This document shows, one piece after another, positions 26,994 through 36,099 of a stretch of 64,000 bases of DNA. Source of the stretch: Chitinophagaceae bacterium 26-R-25 (lineage in GTDB: Bacteria; Bacteroidota; Bacteroidia; Chitinophagales; Chitinophagaceae). Under the pieces are notes generated by a model. The model had not been told where the DNA came from and did no database searches. It was given only the letters and a program-made list of their open reading frames with translations. Both the position numbers and the translations under genes were made by a program. Location: positions 682,001 through 746,000 of the forward strand of contig JARWSJ010000001.1 in assembly GCA_029906195.1 (NCBI GenBank), given 5' to 3'. Each line of letters opens with the position of its first letter. The first letter of the stretch is position 1.

Positions 26994-27571
26994 AAGTAGC
27001 AAACGGAAGCAAGGTTGTTCTAATTTACACATTCAATATTGAAGGAGTGATAAAGGTAAACTATGCGTTGGATGTACCTGCTGGCAGAGCGAACATTCCA
27101 AAAGTGGGTATACAATGCGGCATAGCAAGGGATTACGATAATGTTGCGTGGCATGGTCGCGGGCCGGAGGAAAATTATATTGACTGAAGATATGGTTTTA
27201 ATGCAGCGATTTATTCATTGCCTTTAGATAAATTTACAGAACCGTATGTTGTTCCTCAGGAGAATGCTAACCGCACCGATGTTCGCTGGATGTTGTTGAG
27301 CAATAGGAAACAGGAAGGCTTGACAATTGTTGCCCACAGTTTGTTGAGTATGAGTGCTCGCCCTTATACTGACTACAATATTCAAACGTCAAAGCACACG
27401 TATGATTTGAAAGACGCTGGTTTTATTACTTTAAATATTGATCTGTTGCAAATGGGAGTGGGCGGAAATGACAGCTGGAGTGTTGTTGCGGCGCCGCTGG
27501 AGCAGTACCAGATTCCTGCAAAGCCATACAGCTACAGCTTTTACATTTATCCTGGAACTAAAAAGAATTGA
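26990..27571 (+). pseudogene. C-terminal remnant of a GH2 beta-galactosidase, with internal stop
   Basis: This stretch encodes the terminal beta-sandwich (Bgal_small_N-type, domain 5) of a LacZ-like GH2 enzyme: NIPKVGIQCGIARDYDNVA, WHGRGPEENYID, then after an in-frame TGA (27185-27187) RYGFNAAIYSLPLDKF and, near the end, LLQMGVGGNDSWS. The GRGPxENY and GVGGxxSW motifs are diagnostic. The frame of both parts is the same, so the TGA is a nonsense change (probably once TGG). The catalytic TIM barrel and N-terminal domains are absent. It is a fossil fused at its 5' edge to the GH43 remnant. Confidence 0.9.
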
Positions 27572-27621
27572 TTTCGTTTTATTGTATAAAAATATTGAGA
27601 ACAAATTTTTAATTGCATCGC

Positions 27622-28632
27622 ATGAAAACATTGGTTTGTGTTACGCCGGGAACATTTGAATATGGAACAGGGGAAGTACCTGAGTTAAGGCCTGGCTATT
27701 CATTGCTTAGGATCAAAAGAATTGGCATTTGCGGAACGGATTTGCATGCCTTCGAAGGCACGCAACCTTTCTTTTCCTATCCGAGAATATTGGGACATGA
27801 ATTGGCTGCCGAGTATGTAAATGGTGATGCTAAAGGCTTTCAGGCTGGTGTGGCTGTTACGTTTATTCCTTATTTCAACTGCGGTAAATGCATAGCCTGC
27901 AGAATGGGCAAGCCAAACTGTTGCGCTGCGATCAATGTTTGCGGCGTGCATGTGGATGGTGGCATGCGAGAGTATTTGCTAGTTCCTTCCGAATCATTGA
28001 TTCATGGTGAAGGGTTGAATTTTGACGAATTGGCTCTGGTGGAACCATTGGCTATTGGTGCGCATGGTGTTAGACGTGCCGACGTTACGCCCGGTGAATT
28101 TGTTTTAGTAGTGGGTGCAGGGCCGATTGGTTTGGGAACGATGGAGTTTGCCAGAATAGCCGGAGGGAAAGTGATTGCGTTGGATATCAATGATAATCGT
28201 TTGGAGTTTTGTAAGGATAAACTGGGGGTAGAGTTTACTATCAATGGTTTGAATGAAAATGTGGTAGAGCGATTGAAAGAAATCACTAATGGCGATATGC
28301 CTACTGTTGTGATCGATGCAACAGGCAATTTGCGAGCCATCAATGCAGGATTTGAATACATGGCGCATGGCGCGAGATATGTGTTGGTGGGCCTGCAAAA
28401 AAACGAGCTGGTTATCTCTCACCCGGAATTCCACAAACGCGAAGCAACCTTAATGAGCAGCAGGAATGCAACGAGACAAGATTTTGAACACGTGATCGCC
28501 TCCATGAAGAAAGGACTGGTAAAACCCGAAACATACATCACACACCGCGTTTCCTTTGACGAGGTGAAAAGTAATTTCGCCAGTTGGCTGAAACCCGAAA
28601 CGGGTGTGATAAAGGCAATGGTGACGGTTTAA
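27622..28632 (+). CDS. Zinc-dependent sugar-acid/polyol dehydrogenase (LgoD/RspB-like MDR)
   Basis: This 336-residue medium-chain dehydrogenase has catalytic zinc ligands in GICGTDLHAF and RILGHELAAEY, structural zinc cysteines in CGKCIACRMGKPNCC, and the NAD(P)-binding VVGAGPIGLG at about 170. The motifs FFSYPRILGHE, CGVHVDGGMREY and HPEFHKREATLMSSRNATR match, from memory, the E. coli LgoD (YjjN)/RspB branch, where LgoD oxidises L-galactonate at C5 to D-tagaturonate. Here it could feed tagaturonate into UxaB, or act on another deoxy-sugar acid; this is inference. ATG 27622 is preferred over a TTG three codons earlier. Confidence 0.82.
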   Translation: MKTLVCVTPGTFEYGTGEVPELRPGYSLLRIKRIGICGTDLHAFEGTQPFFSYPRILGHELAAEYVNGDAKGFQAGVAVTFIPYFNCGKCIACRMGKPNCCAAINVCGVHVDGGMREYLLVPSESLIHGEGLNFDELALVEPLAIGAHGVRRADVTPGEFVLVVGAGPIGLGTMEFARIAGGKVIALDINDNRLEFCKDKLGVEFTINGLNENVVERLKEITNGDMPTVVIDATGNLRAINAGFEYMAHGARYVLVGLQKNELVISHPEFHKREATLMSSRNATRQDFEHVIASMKKGLVKPETYITHRVSFDEVKSNFASWLKPETGVIKAMVTV

Positions 28633-28643
28633 CCAGTAATCCT

Positions 28644-28745
28644 GTAGAGACAAGGCATTGCCTTGTCTTTGTTCGCACCACGTGACTGTTGAAAAATGAA
28701 TATGCCGCCGATATTCAGTAGACAAGGCAATGCCTTGTCTCTACT
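28644..28745. repeat. REPIN-like inverted pair of GTAG hairpins (AAGGCA arms)
   Basis: The left hairpin is GTAG then AGACAAGGCA/TGCCTTGTCT (28648-28668). The right hairpin AGACAAGGCA/TGCCTTGTCT (28720-28740) is followed by CTAC, the inverse of GTAG. The flanks CCAGTA (28633 side) and TACTGG (28742 side) also match in inverse. Two REP units head-to-head define a REPIN. It follows the dehydrogenase stop. Confidence 0.8.
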
Positions 28746-28793
28746 GGGCATTCGTCCTATTTTTCTTACATTCGTTTTACAACCTTTTCATCA

Positions 28794-31115
28794 TTGACCA
28801 GTATACGCAAGAAAATATCATTCCTTCTTACCTTCATTTTTTTATATATCATCTCTTTCGCGCAGCCGAAAGAATTATCCAATTATAATGTTGTTTGGCA
28901 TACGCAAAGCAAAAACTCTTCAGAATCCATGCCATGCGGTGGCGGTGACATTGGATTAAATGTCTGGGTGGAAAACGGCGATGTACTTTTTTATATGTCG
29001 CGAAGCGGCACATTCGATGAGAACAACCAAATGCTTACACTGGGAAGAATGCGTCTTCATTTTTCTTCCAATCCATTTGCTGGAAAAGATTTTAGACAGG
29101 AATTGAAATTGTTGGAAGGTGGCGTCATTATTTCGGGGAACAACACTGAAGTGAATTTGTGGGTTGATGTGTTTCGACCTGTTGTGCACGTAGGTGTTAG
29201 AAGCGCTAAATCCATTGATGTTACTGTGTCTTACGAAAACTGGCGCGCAGCTGACAGGGTAATCAAAGGAACAGAATTAAAGGCAAATTCTTACAAAGCG
29301 CCTCAACCATTCGATGTAGTAATGTATAAAGATGATGTGAAGGTGGTGAACAATGAAATACTTTTTTATCACCGCAACAGAAGCGATAAGCAAAATGTTT
29401 TCGACTATACAGTCGAAAAAGAAGGGATGGGTTCTGTAAAAGATAAAATGTTCAATCCACTTGTTAATAATACATTTGGCGGTGTTGTGAAGGCAAAGAA
29501 TATGCAGTTTGTAAAAACTGATACAGGTAATTATTGCAACGCCTCTTTTACATCGTGGCAGCTAAAAACAAAGTCTGCTGTACGTTCGCAGCAAATAGAC
29601 ATTGCACTAAATGTGTCCAAGGCAGCGACGATTGATATTTGGAAGAGCGAGTTGAACAATGTTGTAAAAGATGCTACAGCGAATAGTTCTACCGCATTAC
29701 AGAAGACGAGAGCCTGGTGGAATCAATTCTGGAATAGAAGCTACGTGGTTGTTGAAGGTAAAGACAGTTTCGTTTCACGCAATTATAATTTGTTCCGTTA
29801 TATGCTTGGTTGCAATGCCTACGGCAAATGGCCTACCAAATTCAATGGCGGATTGTTCGTTTTTGATCCGGTGTTTGTAAAAAGCAATCAACCATATCCA
29901 TATACTCCTGACTTTCGTTTGTGGGGCGGTGGCACAATGACTGCCCAGAATCAAAGACTGGTATATTATCCAATGATCAAGAGTGGAGACTTCGATATGT
30001 TGAAGCCGCAGTTTGATTTTTACCTTAAAGCTTTGCGCAATGCAGAATTGAGGAGTGCCATTTACTGGAATCATAAAGGAGCCTGTTTTACAGAGCAAAT
30101 TGAAAACTTCGGATTGCCGAATATTTTCGAATACAATTTAAAAAGACCTGCTGACTATGATGCGGGCCTCGAGTATAATGCATGGCTAGAATACTTGTGG
30201 GATACGGTTTTTGAATTTTGTCAGATGATGTTGGAGACAGAACGCTACGAAGGTCGTGACATAAAAGAATACATTCCGTTCATAGAAAGTTGCCTTACAT
30301 TTTTTGACGAGCATTATCAATACATGGCGAAGAAGCTTGGTGCGAAAGCATTTAACGAAAGAGGAGAATATATTTTATATCCCGGTTCAGCTGCGGAAAC
30401 ATACAAAGGTGCTTACAACTCAACGACTACCATCTGCGCTCTGAAGGTAATTCTCGAGCGCATGCTTGCTTTGCCAAATCAATATCTTGATACTGCCCAA
30501 AAAAGCAAGTGGCAAAAAATGTTGCAACGCATTCCGGCGATACCATTACAAACAATCAATGGAAAAACCACACTGGCTCCTGCCTTGGTGTGGGCAAGGA
30601 TGCAGAATGCAGAGGCTCCTCAATTGTATCCTGTATTTCCTTGGGGTATTTATGGCGTAGGGAAACCAGGTTTAGATACTGCCATCAATACCTATCAACT
30701 CGATTCACAAGTGACGAAGACGCGCAGTGCGGTGGGGTGGAAGCAGCATAATATTTTCGCAGCACGATTAGGATTGATTGATGAAGCGATGGCTCTCACA
30801 AAAGAAAAATTTGCAGATGGCCCTTATCGTTTCCCCGCATTTTGGGGGCCGGGTTACGACTGGTCGCCAGATCATAACTGGGGCGGCAGTGCCATGATAG
30901 GCTTGCAGGAAATGCTGATGCAAGTGGATGACAAGAATATCTATTTGCTGCCCGCATGGCCGAAGAAATGGAATGCGAAATTCAAATTGCATGCGCCTTA
31001 TAAGACAACGGTAGAAGGCGAGGTGAAAGACGGAAAGGTGGTGAATCTTGTGGTAACACCTGCAAGCAGAAAGGCAGACGTGATTGTGTGCGGAGAAGAG
31101 AAGGCACACAGATGA
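28794..31115 (+). CDS. DUF5703-domain glycoside-hydrolase-like secreted protein
   Basis: This 773-residue exported protein has a signal region (KKISFLLTFIFLYIISFAQP). The N-terminal part (about 25-290) is the DUF5703 beta-sandwich: YNVVWHTQSKNSSESMPCGG then GDIGLNVWVENGDVLFYMSR. The rest looks like an (alpha/alpha)6 toroid related to GH95/GH65-type clans (RYMLGCNAYGKWPTKFNGG, FDPDHNW-like GPGYDWSPDHNWGGSAM near 670). The hydrolytic activity is not established; a fucosidase- or galactosidase-like role in pectin side-chain removal is a guess from context. No ATG precedes the signal peptide, so TTG at 28794 is the likely start. Confidence 0.8.
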   Translation: MTSIRKKISFLLTFIFLYIISFAQPKELSNYNVVWHTQSKNSSESMPCGGGDIGLNVWVENGDVLFYMSRSGTFDENNQMLTLGRMRLHFSSNPFAGKDFRQELKLLEGGVIISGNNTEVNLWVDVFRPVVHVGVRSAKSIDVTVSYENWRAADRVIKGTELKANSYKAPQPFDVVMYKDDVKVVNNEILFYHRNRSDKQNVFDYTVEKEGMGSVKDKMFNPLVNNTFGGVVKAKNMQFVKTDTGNYCNASFTSWQLKTKSAVRSQQIDIALNVSKAATIDIWKSELNNVVKDATANSSTALQKTRAWWNQFWNRSYVVVEGKDSFVSRNYNLFRYMLGCNAYGKWPTKFNGGLFVFDPVFVKSNQPYPYTPDFRLWGGGTMTAQNQRLVYYPMIKSGDFDMLKPQFDFYLKALRNAELRSAIYWNHKGACFTEQIENFGLPNIFEYNLKRPADYDAGLEYNAWLEYLWDTVFEFCQMMLETERYEGRDIKEYIPFIESCLTFFDEHYQYMAKKLGAKAFNERGEYILYPGSAAETYKGAYNSTTTICALKVILERMLALPNQYLDTAQKSKWQKMLQRIPAIPLQTINGKTTLAPALVWARMQNAEAPQLYPVFPWGIYGVGKPGLDTAINTYQLDSQVTKTRSAVGWKQHNIFAARLGLIDEAMALTKEKFADGPYRFPAFWGPGYDWSPDHNWGGSAMIGLQEMLMQVDDKNIYLLPAWPKKWNAKFKLHAPYKTTVEGEVKDGKVVNLVVTPASRKADVIVCGEEKAHR

Positions 31116-31164
31116 CACGGATTGGACGGATTTACACGGATTTCTTTGATTTGAGTCCCTAATT

Positions 31165-31262
31165 TACCACTGAGACACTAAGGACACTAAGCCTCACTAA
31201 AGGTTGCTGAAAATTAGACCTCTCTAAGGGAAACTTTGTGTCCTTAGTGCCTTAGTGGTAAA
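31165..31262. repeat. Inverted pair of CACTAAGGA arrays
   Basis: TTACCACTGAGACACTAAGG... (31164-31203) faces TGTCCTTAGTGCCTTAGTGG... ending at 31262, with a spacer of about 30 bases. It lies between the convergent DUF5703 gene and the GntR regulator and repeats the array at 2274-2313. Confidence 0.8.
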
Positions 31263-31330
31263 CCGGAGATGTCGCAAGTATAGAATCTAATCAGTGCTAA
31301 TTAGTCAAATCAGCGTCATCTGCGTGCTCC

Positions 31331-32362
31331 CTACAATGACTTTCTCGGTGTTAAATAAAACGGTACATCTATGTGCTTGAAAGAATTGCTCAGTATCAGC
31401 TCTGCTGCTAGTTCACCCATTTTTTTAAAGTCAGTGGAAATTGTAGTGAGGCCATTCAGGATAAGTTTTTTCAGCGGCGTTTCATTGTAAGAAATGATGC
31501 CCACATCTTCGCCCACCACAAGGTTTTGCGCAATGATTTTTTCCAAAAGAATTACCAGGTCATTTTCACGAAGATTGATATAAATGCTGCCTGGTGCAAT
31601 GGCTTCCTTCTCGATGTCTGCAATAATTTCATAGTTAAAAGCATAGTCCTGGCAAAAGCGTTTGAAGCCTTGCAGAATTTCATTAGGGTAGTAAGTGTTC
31701 TCCGGAAAAATGATCTTGATGCTTTTGTATTTCTGTAGCTTGTCTTTTGCCTGCTCAAGCGCTGTGTAAATATCTTGCTCGAAATTTTCATACACGCCGC
31801 GGTAGTTACCGGTTACACCCTGCAATCTTTTGTCGAGCAATATTAATTTTTCTTTAGGCAAAGTGTTCAATACTTCGTCTACATTTTCCCAACGCTCCCT
31901 AAAATGCGGCAGGATGACGAAGTGTGTATAGTCTTCGGGCCGACGTGCCAGTATATTTTTGAACAAACTAAAATCACTATTGTAAATGTAGAAGTCAATA
32001 TTGGCATGCTCACCGATCGTATCCACAAAGGAATCGTAGATGATCTTTTTGTGTTCGCTCAGTTTGTTGAACAAAAGCAATATGGTAAACTTCTGTTCAA
32101 ACTGCGTATTCTGTACAAAATAACCCTTACCCGGAACAGATGAAAGAATACCTAAAGACCTCAGGTATTTATAGCCTTTTTCCGCAGTGTCCCTCGAAAT
32201 TTCAAACTCAAAACTTATTTCGTTGATGGAAGGCAGTACATAATTCTTTTGAATTTTACCCGCCGCAATAGCTTTTATAATGGAGTTAGCCAGCTGCAGA
32301 TACTTAGGCGTAGCGGAATAAACGTCGATAAATAAATGCTGCGTAATAGGGACTTGCTTCAT
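31331..32362 (-). CDS. GntR-type HTH regulator with periplasmic-binding-protein-like sensor, probable rhamnose regulator
   Basis: The 343-residue protein has an N-terminal GntR winged-helix domain (about 1-80: YLQLANSIIKAIAAGKIQKN, SFEFEISRDTAEKGYKYL, GILSSVPGKGYFV). A LacI-like type-1 periplasmic-binding-fold ligand domain follows (about 90-340, ending LAAELILSNSFKHIDVPFYL). This chimeric architecture is common for sugar regulators of Bacteroidota. It is divergent from rhaT with a 131-base intergenic region, so it most likely controls the rhamnose/lactate operon and binds rhamnose or a catabolite (inference from position). It is distinct from the LacI protein at 50883. Confidence 0.88.
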   Translation of the reverse strand: MKQVPITQHLFIDVYSATPKYLQLANSIIKAIAAGKIQKNYVLPSINEISFEFEISRDTAEKGYKYLRSLGILSSVPGKGYFVQNTQFEQKFTILLLFNKLSEHKKIIYDSFVDTIGEHANIDFYIYNSDFSLFKNILARRPEDYTHFVILPHFRERWENVDEVLNTLPKEKLILLDKRLQGVTGNYRGVYENFEQDIYTALEQAKDKLQKYKSIKIIFPENTYYPNEILQGFKRFCQDYAFNYEIIADIEKEAIAPGSIYINLRENDLVILLEKIIAQNLVVGEDVGIISYNETPLKKLILNGLTTISTDFKKMGELAAELILSNSFKHIDVPFYLTPRKSL

Positions 32363-32493
32363 TAGGTGCCTTTGGTGATTGGTTATTGGTCAAACGTACG
32401 AAATTGTGAACCATGACAGTGCATGATGGATAAAAAATCATAACTTTTTACTTTTATTCTCTAATTGTTTAGCCATATAAAAGACCAACTGCC
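32363..32493. promoter_or_regulatory. Divergent promoter region, GntR regulator / rhaT
   Basis: This 131-base space must hold the promoters of both units. A CGTACG core in GTCAAACGTACGAAATTG (about 32388-32405) and an ATG...CAT symmetric stretch (CCATGACAGTGCATGATGG, about 32412-32430) are the only symmetric elements I see; either could be the regulator's operator. The AACGATTGCGTA motif is absent, in keeping with separate regulation. Confidence 0.4.
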
Positions 32494-33549
32494 ATGGGAG
32501 TTATTCTCGGAGTAATTTTTCACTTTATCGGAGGATTTGCATCAGGAAGTTTTTACATACCCTATAAAAAAGTAAGAGGCTGGGCCTGGGAAAGTTATTG
32601 GATCGTAGGAGGACTTTTTTCCTGGCTCATTGTTCCACCATTAGCTGCATGGCTAACGGTTCCTGGTTTTTCAGAAATTATCAAGTATACGCCGTCACAC
32701 ATTTTGTGGATCACTTTTTTCTTCGGCATTTTGTGGGGCATCGGCGGTTTGACATACGGGTTGGGTGTGCGCTATCTGGGCGTATCGCTTGGTAGCACCA
32801 TTATCCTTGGATTGTGCTCTGTGTTTGGTTCCCTTATTCCATCTATCTATTACGATCTGTATCCGAAAGCAGGTAAAGAGTCTTTCTCAGACATGCTGCA
32901 CAGCAGCTGGGGGAAATTGGTATTGCTTGGGATAATTGTTTGTACCATCGGTATAATTGTTTGCGGAAGGGCGGGTGTGCTGAAAGAGAAAGAGTTGTCA
33001 CAAAAAGAAGAAACAGAGGCAAATAAGGAATTCAAAATTGGACTGGGACTTTTTGTTGCGATTGTATCGGGTGTGTTGAGCGCATGTTTTAACTTTGGGT
33101 TGGAAGCAGGAAAGTCAATGGCTGAAGAAGCTGTGAGACAAGGAATGAATCCTCTCTATCAAAATAATGTTGTGTATGTTGTGTTGCTTTGGGGCGGACT
33201 TACTACCAACTTTATCTGGTGCATGGTCTTAAATGCACGCAACAAAACATTTGGCGATTATACCAATCAACAAGCACCCTTATTAAAAAACTACATTTTC
33301 TCTGCACTGGCAGGCATCACCTGGTTCCTACAGTTCTTCTTTTACGGAATGGGAGAAAGCAAACTCGGTAATGGAGCGAGTTCCTGGATACTGCACATGG
33401 CATTCATCATACTTGTGGCGAACTTGTGGGGGCTGGTTTTGAAAGAATGGAAAGGTACCAGCAAAAAAACATTATCAACCGTATTGGCAGGCATTGTGAT
33501 ATTAATCGTTTCGATTTTAGTTGTGGGTTACGGAAACTCACTGAAGTAA
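32494..33549 (+). CDS. rhaT: L-rhamnose/H+ symporter RhaT
   Basis: This 351-residue inner-membrane transporter has about ten hydrophobic segments and the RhaT signature start GVIFHFIGGFASGSFYIPYK then KVRGWAWESYWIVGG. Further conserved pieces are GILWGIGGLTYGLGVRYLG and SGVLSACFNFGLEAGKSMA. The length is close to E. coli RhaT. It brings L-rhamnose into the cytoplasm as the first gene of the rhamnose operon, and its presence fixes the sugar handled by the downstream isomerase and kinase as rhamnose rather than fucose. Confidence 0.95.
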   Translation: MGVILGVIFHFIGGFASGSFYIPYKKVRGWAWESYWIVGGLFSWLIVPPLAAWLTVPGFSEIIKYTPSHILWITFFFGILWGIGGLTYGLGVRYLGVSLGSTIILGLCSVFGSLIPSIYYDLYPKAGKESFSDMLHSSWGKLVLLGIIVCTIGIIVCGRAGVLKEKELSQKEETEANKEFKIGLGLFVAIVSGVLSACFNFGLEAGKSMAEEAVRQGMNPLYQNNVVYVVLLWGGLTTNFIWCMVLNARNKTFGDYTNQQAPLLKNYIFSALAGITWFLQFFFYGMGESKLGNGASSWILHMAFIILVANLWGLVLKEWKGTSKKTLSTVLAGIVILIVSILVVGYGNSLK

Positions 33550-33580
33550 AACAATTTTGATTTTTTAAAGCACAAAGAAT

Positions 33581-35695
33581 ATGTCGGTTACAACAACATT
33601 CAAACACGTGAGTTATTTATGGGATGAGGAAAAAGCAGCGGCCCTTGCTGGTGACGAAGTGGGTTTGCTTATTTACAGATCCAATTTGCTGGGCGCTGAT
33701 TTGCGATTGACAAATTATGGCGGCGGCAACACATCCTGTAAAGTATTTTCAAAAGATCCGTTGACAGGTGAAGAAACAGAAGTGATGTGGGTGAAAGGTT
33801 CCGGTGGTGATTTGGGTACGTTGAAAAGAAGCGGTCTGGCTGCTTTGTATGTTGACCGTTTACGCAGATTGAAATCAGTTTATCGAGGTATTGAGCATGA
33901 AGATGAAATGGTTGAATTGTTCAATCACTCCATATTCGATTTAAATTCAAAAGCACCTTCTATCGATACTCCTTTGCATGGTTTTTTGCCATTCAAACAT
34001 ATTGATCACCTGCATCCTGATGCGGCCATTGCAATCGCAGCGGCGAAAGATGGCAAGCGCATTACACAGGAATTGTTTGGGGGTACGATCGGTTGGGTAG
34101 AATGGCAGCGTCCCGGGTTCGATCTCGGTCTGAAACTGCGCCAGTGCCTGGATGAGAATCCTGGCATCCGCGGAATCATGTTGGGTTCGCATGGTTTGTT
34201 TACATGGGGCGACACTGCATACGAAAGCTATATTAACACGCTGGAAGTAATTGAGCAATGTTCTGCTTTTATAGAAGAACAATCAAAAAATAAACAAGCA
34301 TTTGGTGGCGCTAAAATTTCTTCTTTGCCAAAAGAAGAAAGAGTGAAACAAGCGTCTGCATTGGCTCCTGTGTTGCGCGGATTCTGCTCAAGCAGCATTA
34401 AAATGGTTGGTCACTTTACTGATGATGAAAAAGTATTGCAATTCATCAACTCAAAAGATCTTGATAGACTGGCGCCAATGGGCACAAGCTGTCCTGACCA
34501 CTTCCTACGCACAAAGATCAGTCCGCTGGTATTGTCATTAACGCCAAGTGAAGACTTGTCTGATGTACAGGCGATAAAATCGAAACTTGCTCCGCAATTT
34601 GAAGCATATCGCAAAATGTATGCTGAGTACTATAACTCTTGCAAACATCGGAACAGTCCTGCAATGCGTGACGCAAACCCTGTGGTGATCCTTTATCCTG
34701 GTGTTGGTATGTTTACTTTTTCGAAAGATAAGCAAACAGCAAGGGTTGCGGCAGAATTTTACATCAACGCGATCAACGTAATGCGCGGCGCAGAAGCTAT
34801 TTCAGAATATACTTCATTGCCAAGACAAGAGGCTTTCAATATTGAATACTGGTTGCTGGAGGAAGCGAAATTGCAACGCATGCCAAAACCAAAAGCATTG
34901 TCCGGCAGAATCGCATTGATCACCGGAAGTGCAGGTGGTATTGGAAAAGCAATCGCACAGAAGTTTGCTGACGAAGGCGCTTGTGTTGTGATCAACGATA
35001 ATGATGCATCAAGATTGGAAACAGCAAAAGAGTTCTTCCTGAAAAAATATGGTAAGGATGTGTTCACCGGCGTAGTACTGGATGTAACAAGCAGTAAAGA
35101 TATCAACGCTGCGTTTGATGCTGCAGCATTGGCTTTCGGTGGTGTCGACATCGTGGTGAACTGTGCTGGCTTGTCTATTTCGAAACCATTGGAAGAGCAT
35201 ACAGAAAAAGATTGGGATCTGTTATATGATGTATTGGTGAAAGGTCAGTTCCTTGTAACACAAGCTGGCGTTAACACAATGCGTAAACAAGATATTGGTG
35301 GTGATGTGTTGAACATTGTAAGTAAAAATGCTTTGATGAGCGGCCCTAACAATGCAGGCTACGGTTCTGCAAAAGCGGCGCAAATACATCTTAGCAGATT
35401 GAACGCAGCTGAATTGGGTAAAGACAAAATTCGCGTGAATGTTGTCAACCCAGATGCAGTTATCTCCGACAGTAAAATCTGGGAAGGGGCATGGGCAGAA
35501 GGAAGAGCGAAAGCTTACGGTGTAAAAGTGGAAGAGTTGCCTGCTTACTATGCAAAAAGAACTTTGTTGAATGAGATCATTCTGCCTGAAGACATTGCAA
35601 ATGCATGTTTTGTATTTGTAGGCGGATTGCTCAATAAATCAACAGGAAATGTATTGAATGTGGATGGTGGTGTTGCCACAGCATTTGTACGATAA
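33581..35695 (+). CDS. rhaEW: Bifunctional L-rhamnulose-1-phosphate aldolase / L-lactaldehyde dehydrogenase
   Basis: This is a 704-residue cytoplasmic fusion. Residues about 1-420 are a class II aldolase domain (GGGNTSCKVFSKDP, zinc-ligand block FKHIDHLHPDAAIAIA, LGSHGLFTWGD) that splits L-rhamnulose-1-P into DHAP and L-lactaldehyde. Residues about 440-704 are a short-chain dehydrogenase (LITGSAGGIGKAIA with Gly449, NCAGLSIS, catalytic YGSAK) that in characterised RhaEW-type enzymes oxidises lactaldehyde to L-lactate. It starts 31 bases after rhaT. Together with lutABC downstream it gives an oxidative route to pyruvate instead of propanediol. The symbol follows the characterised fusion; databases may call it a bifunctional aldolase/SDR. 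Confidence 0.93.
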   Translation: MSVTTTFKHVSYLWDEEKAAALAGDEVGLLIYRSNLLGADLRLTNYGGGNTSCKVFSKDPLTGEETEVMWVKGSGGDLGTLKRSGLAALYVDRLRRLKSVYRGIEHEDEMVELFNHSIFDLNSKAPSIDTPLHGFLPFKHIDHLHPDAAIAIAAAKDGKRITQELFGGTIGWVEWQRPGFDLGLKLRQCLDENPGIRGIMLGSHGLFTWGDTAYESYINTLEVIEQCSAFIEEQSKNKQAFGGAKISSLPKEERVKQASALAPVLRGFCSSSIKMVGHFTDDEKVLQFINSKDLDRLAPMGTSCPDHFLRTKISPLVLSLTPSEDLSDVQAIKSKLAPQFEAYRKMYAEYYNSCKHRNSPAMRDANPVVILYPGVGMFTFSKDKQTARVAAEFYINAINVMRGAEAISEYTSLPRQEAFNIEYWLLEEAKLQRMPKPKALSGRIALITGSAGGIGKAIAQKFADEGACVVINDNDASRLETAKEFFLKKYGKDVFTGVVLDVTSSKDINAAFDAAALAFGGVDIVVNCAGLSISKPLEEHTEKDWDLLYDVLVKGQFLVTQAGVNTMRKQDIGGDVLNIVSKNALMSGPNNAGYGSAKAAQIHLSRLNAAELGKDKIRVNVVNPDAVISDSKIWEGAWAEGRAKAYGVKVEELPAYYAKRTLLNEIILPEDIANACFVFVGGLLNKSTGNVLNVDGGVATAFVR

Positions 35696-35784
35696 AAAGC
35701 GTTTGTTTTTTCGGTTCATATAGTAAATGTTGGGTAGGTTGGTGGCCCATGCGGTCATCAACCTTTTTTTTCTAAATTACAGGC

Positions 35785-36099
35785 ATGAAGAAACGTGCGT
35801 TCAAAATGCAATTGTTCGATGGCTTCGTGAGTGAATATAAAAAACGCCACGACGAGCTCTGGCCTGAGCTTGAACAATTGCTAAAGGAAACAGGCATTCA
35901 CGAGTATTCAATCTTCCTTGATGAAGAGACGAATGCTCTATTTGGCGTTATGGAGGTTGAGGACGAATCGCTGCTCGACGGATTGCCCCAACATCCTGTA
36001 ATGCAGAAATGGTGGAAGTACATGGGCGATATCATGGAATCGAATCCGGATAATTCGCCAGTGAGTGTGCCTTTGAAGGAAATGTTTTACCTCAAGTAG
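35785..36099 (+). CDS. rhaM: L-rhamnose mutarotase RhaM
   Basis: This 104-residue cytoplasmic enzyme interconverts the alpha and beta anomers of L-rhamnose. The family pattern is clear: RAFKMQLFDGFVSEYKKRHD, ELWPELEQLLKETGIHEYSI, FLDEETNALFGVMEVED and HPVMQKWWKYMGDIM. The length is exactly typical. Its TAG stop (36097-36099) is part of the GTAG of a REP-like hairpin, so the repeat begins inside the coding end. Confidence 0.95.
   Translation: MKKRAFKMQLFDGFVSEYKKRHDELWPELEQLLKETGIHEYSIFLDEETNALFGVMEVEDESLLDGLPQHPVMQKWWKYMGDIMESNPDNSPVSVPLKEMFYLK

Noticed and set aside
32388-32430. Symmetric CGTACG and ATG...CAT stretches as a proven operator of the GntR-type regulator
   Set aside because: Both symmetries are short and occur once, so there is no second site to support either.
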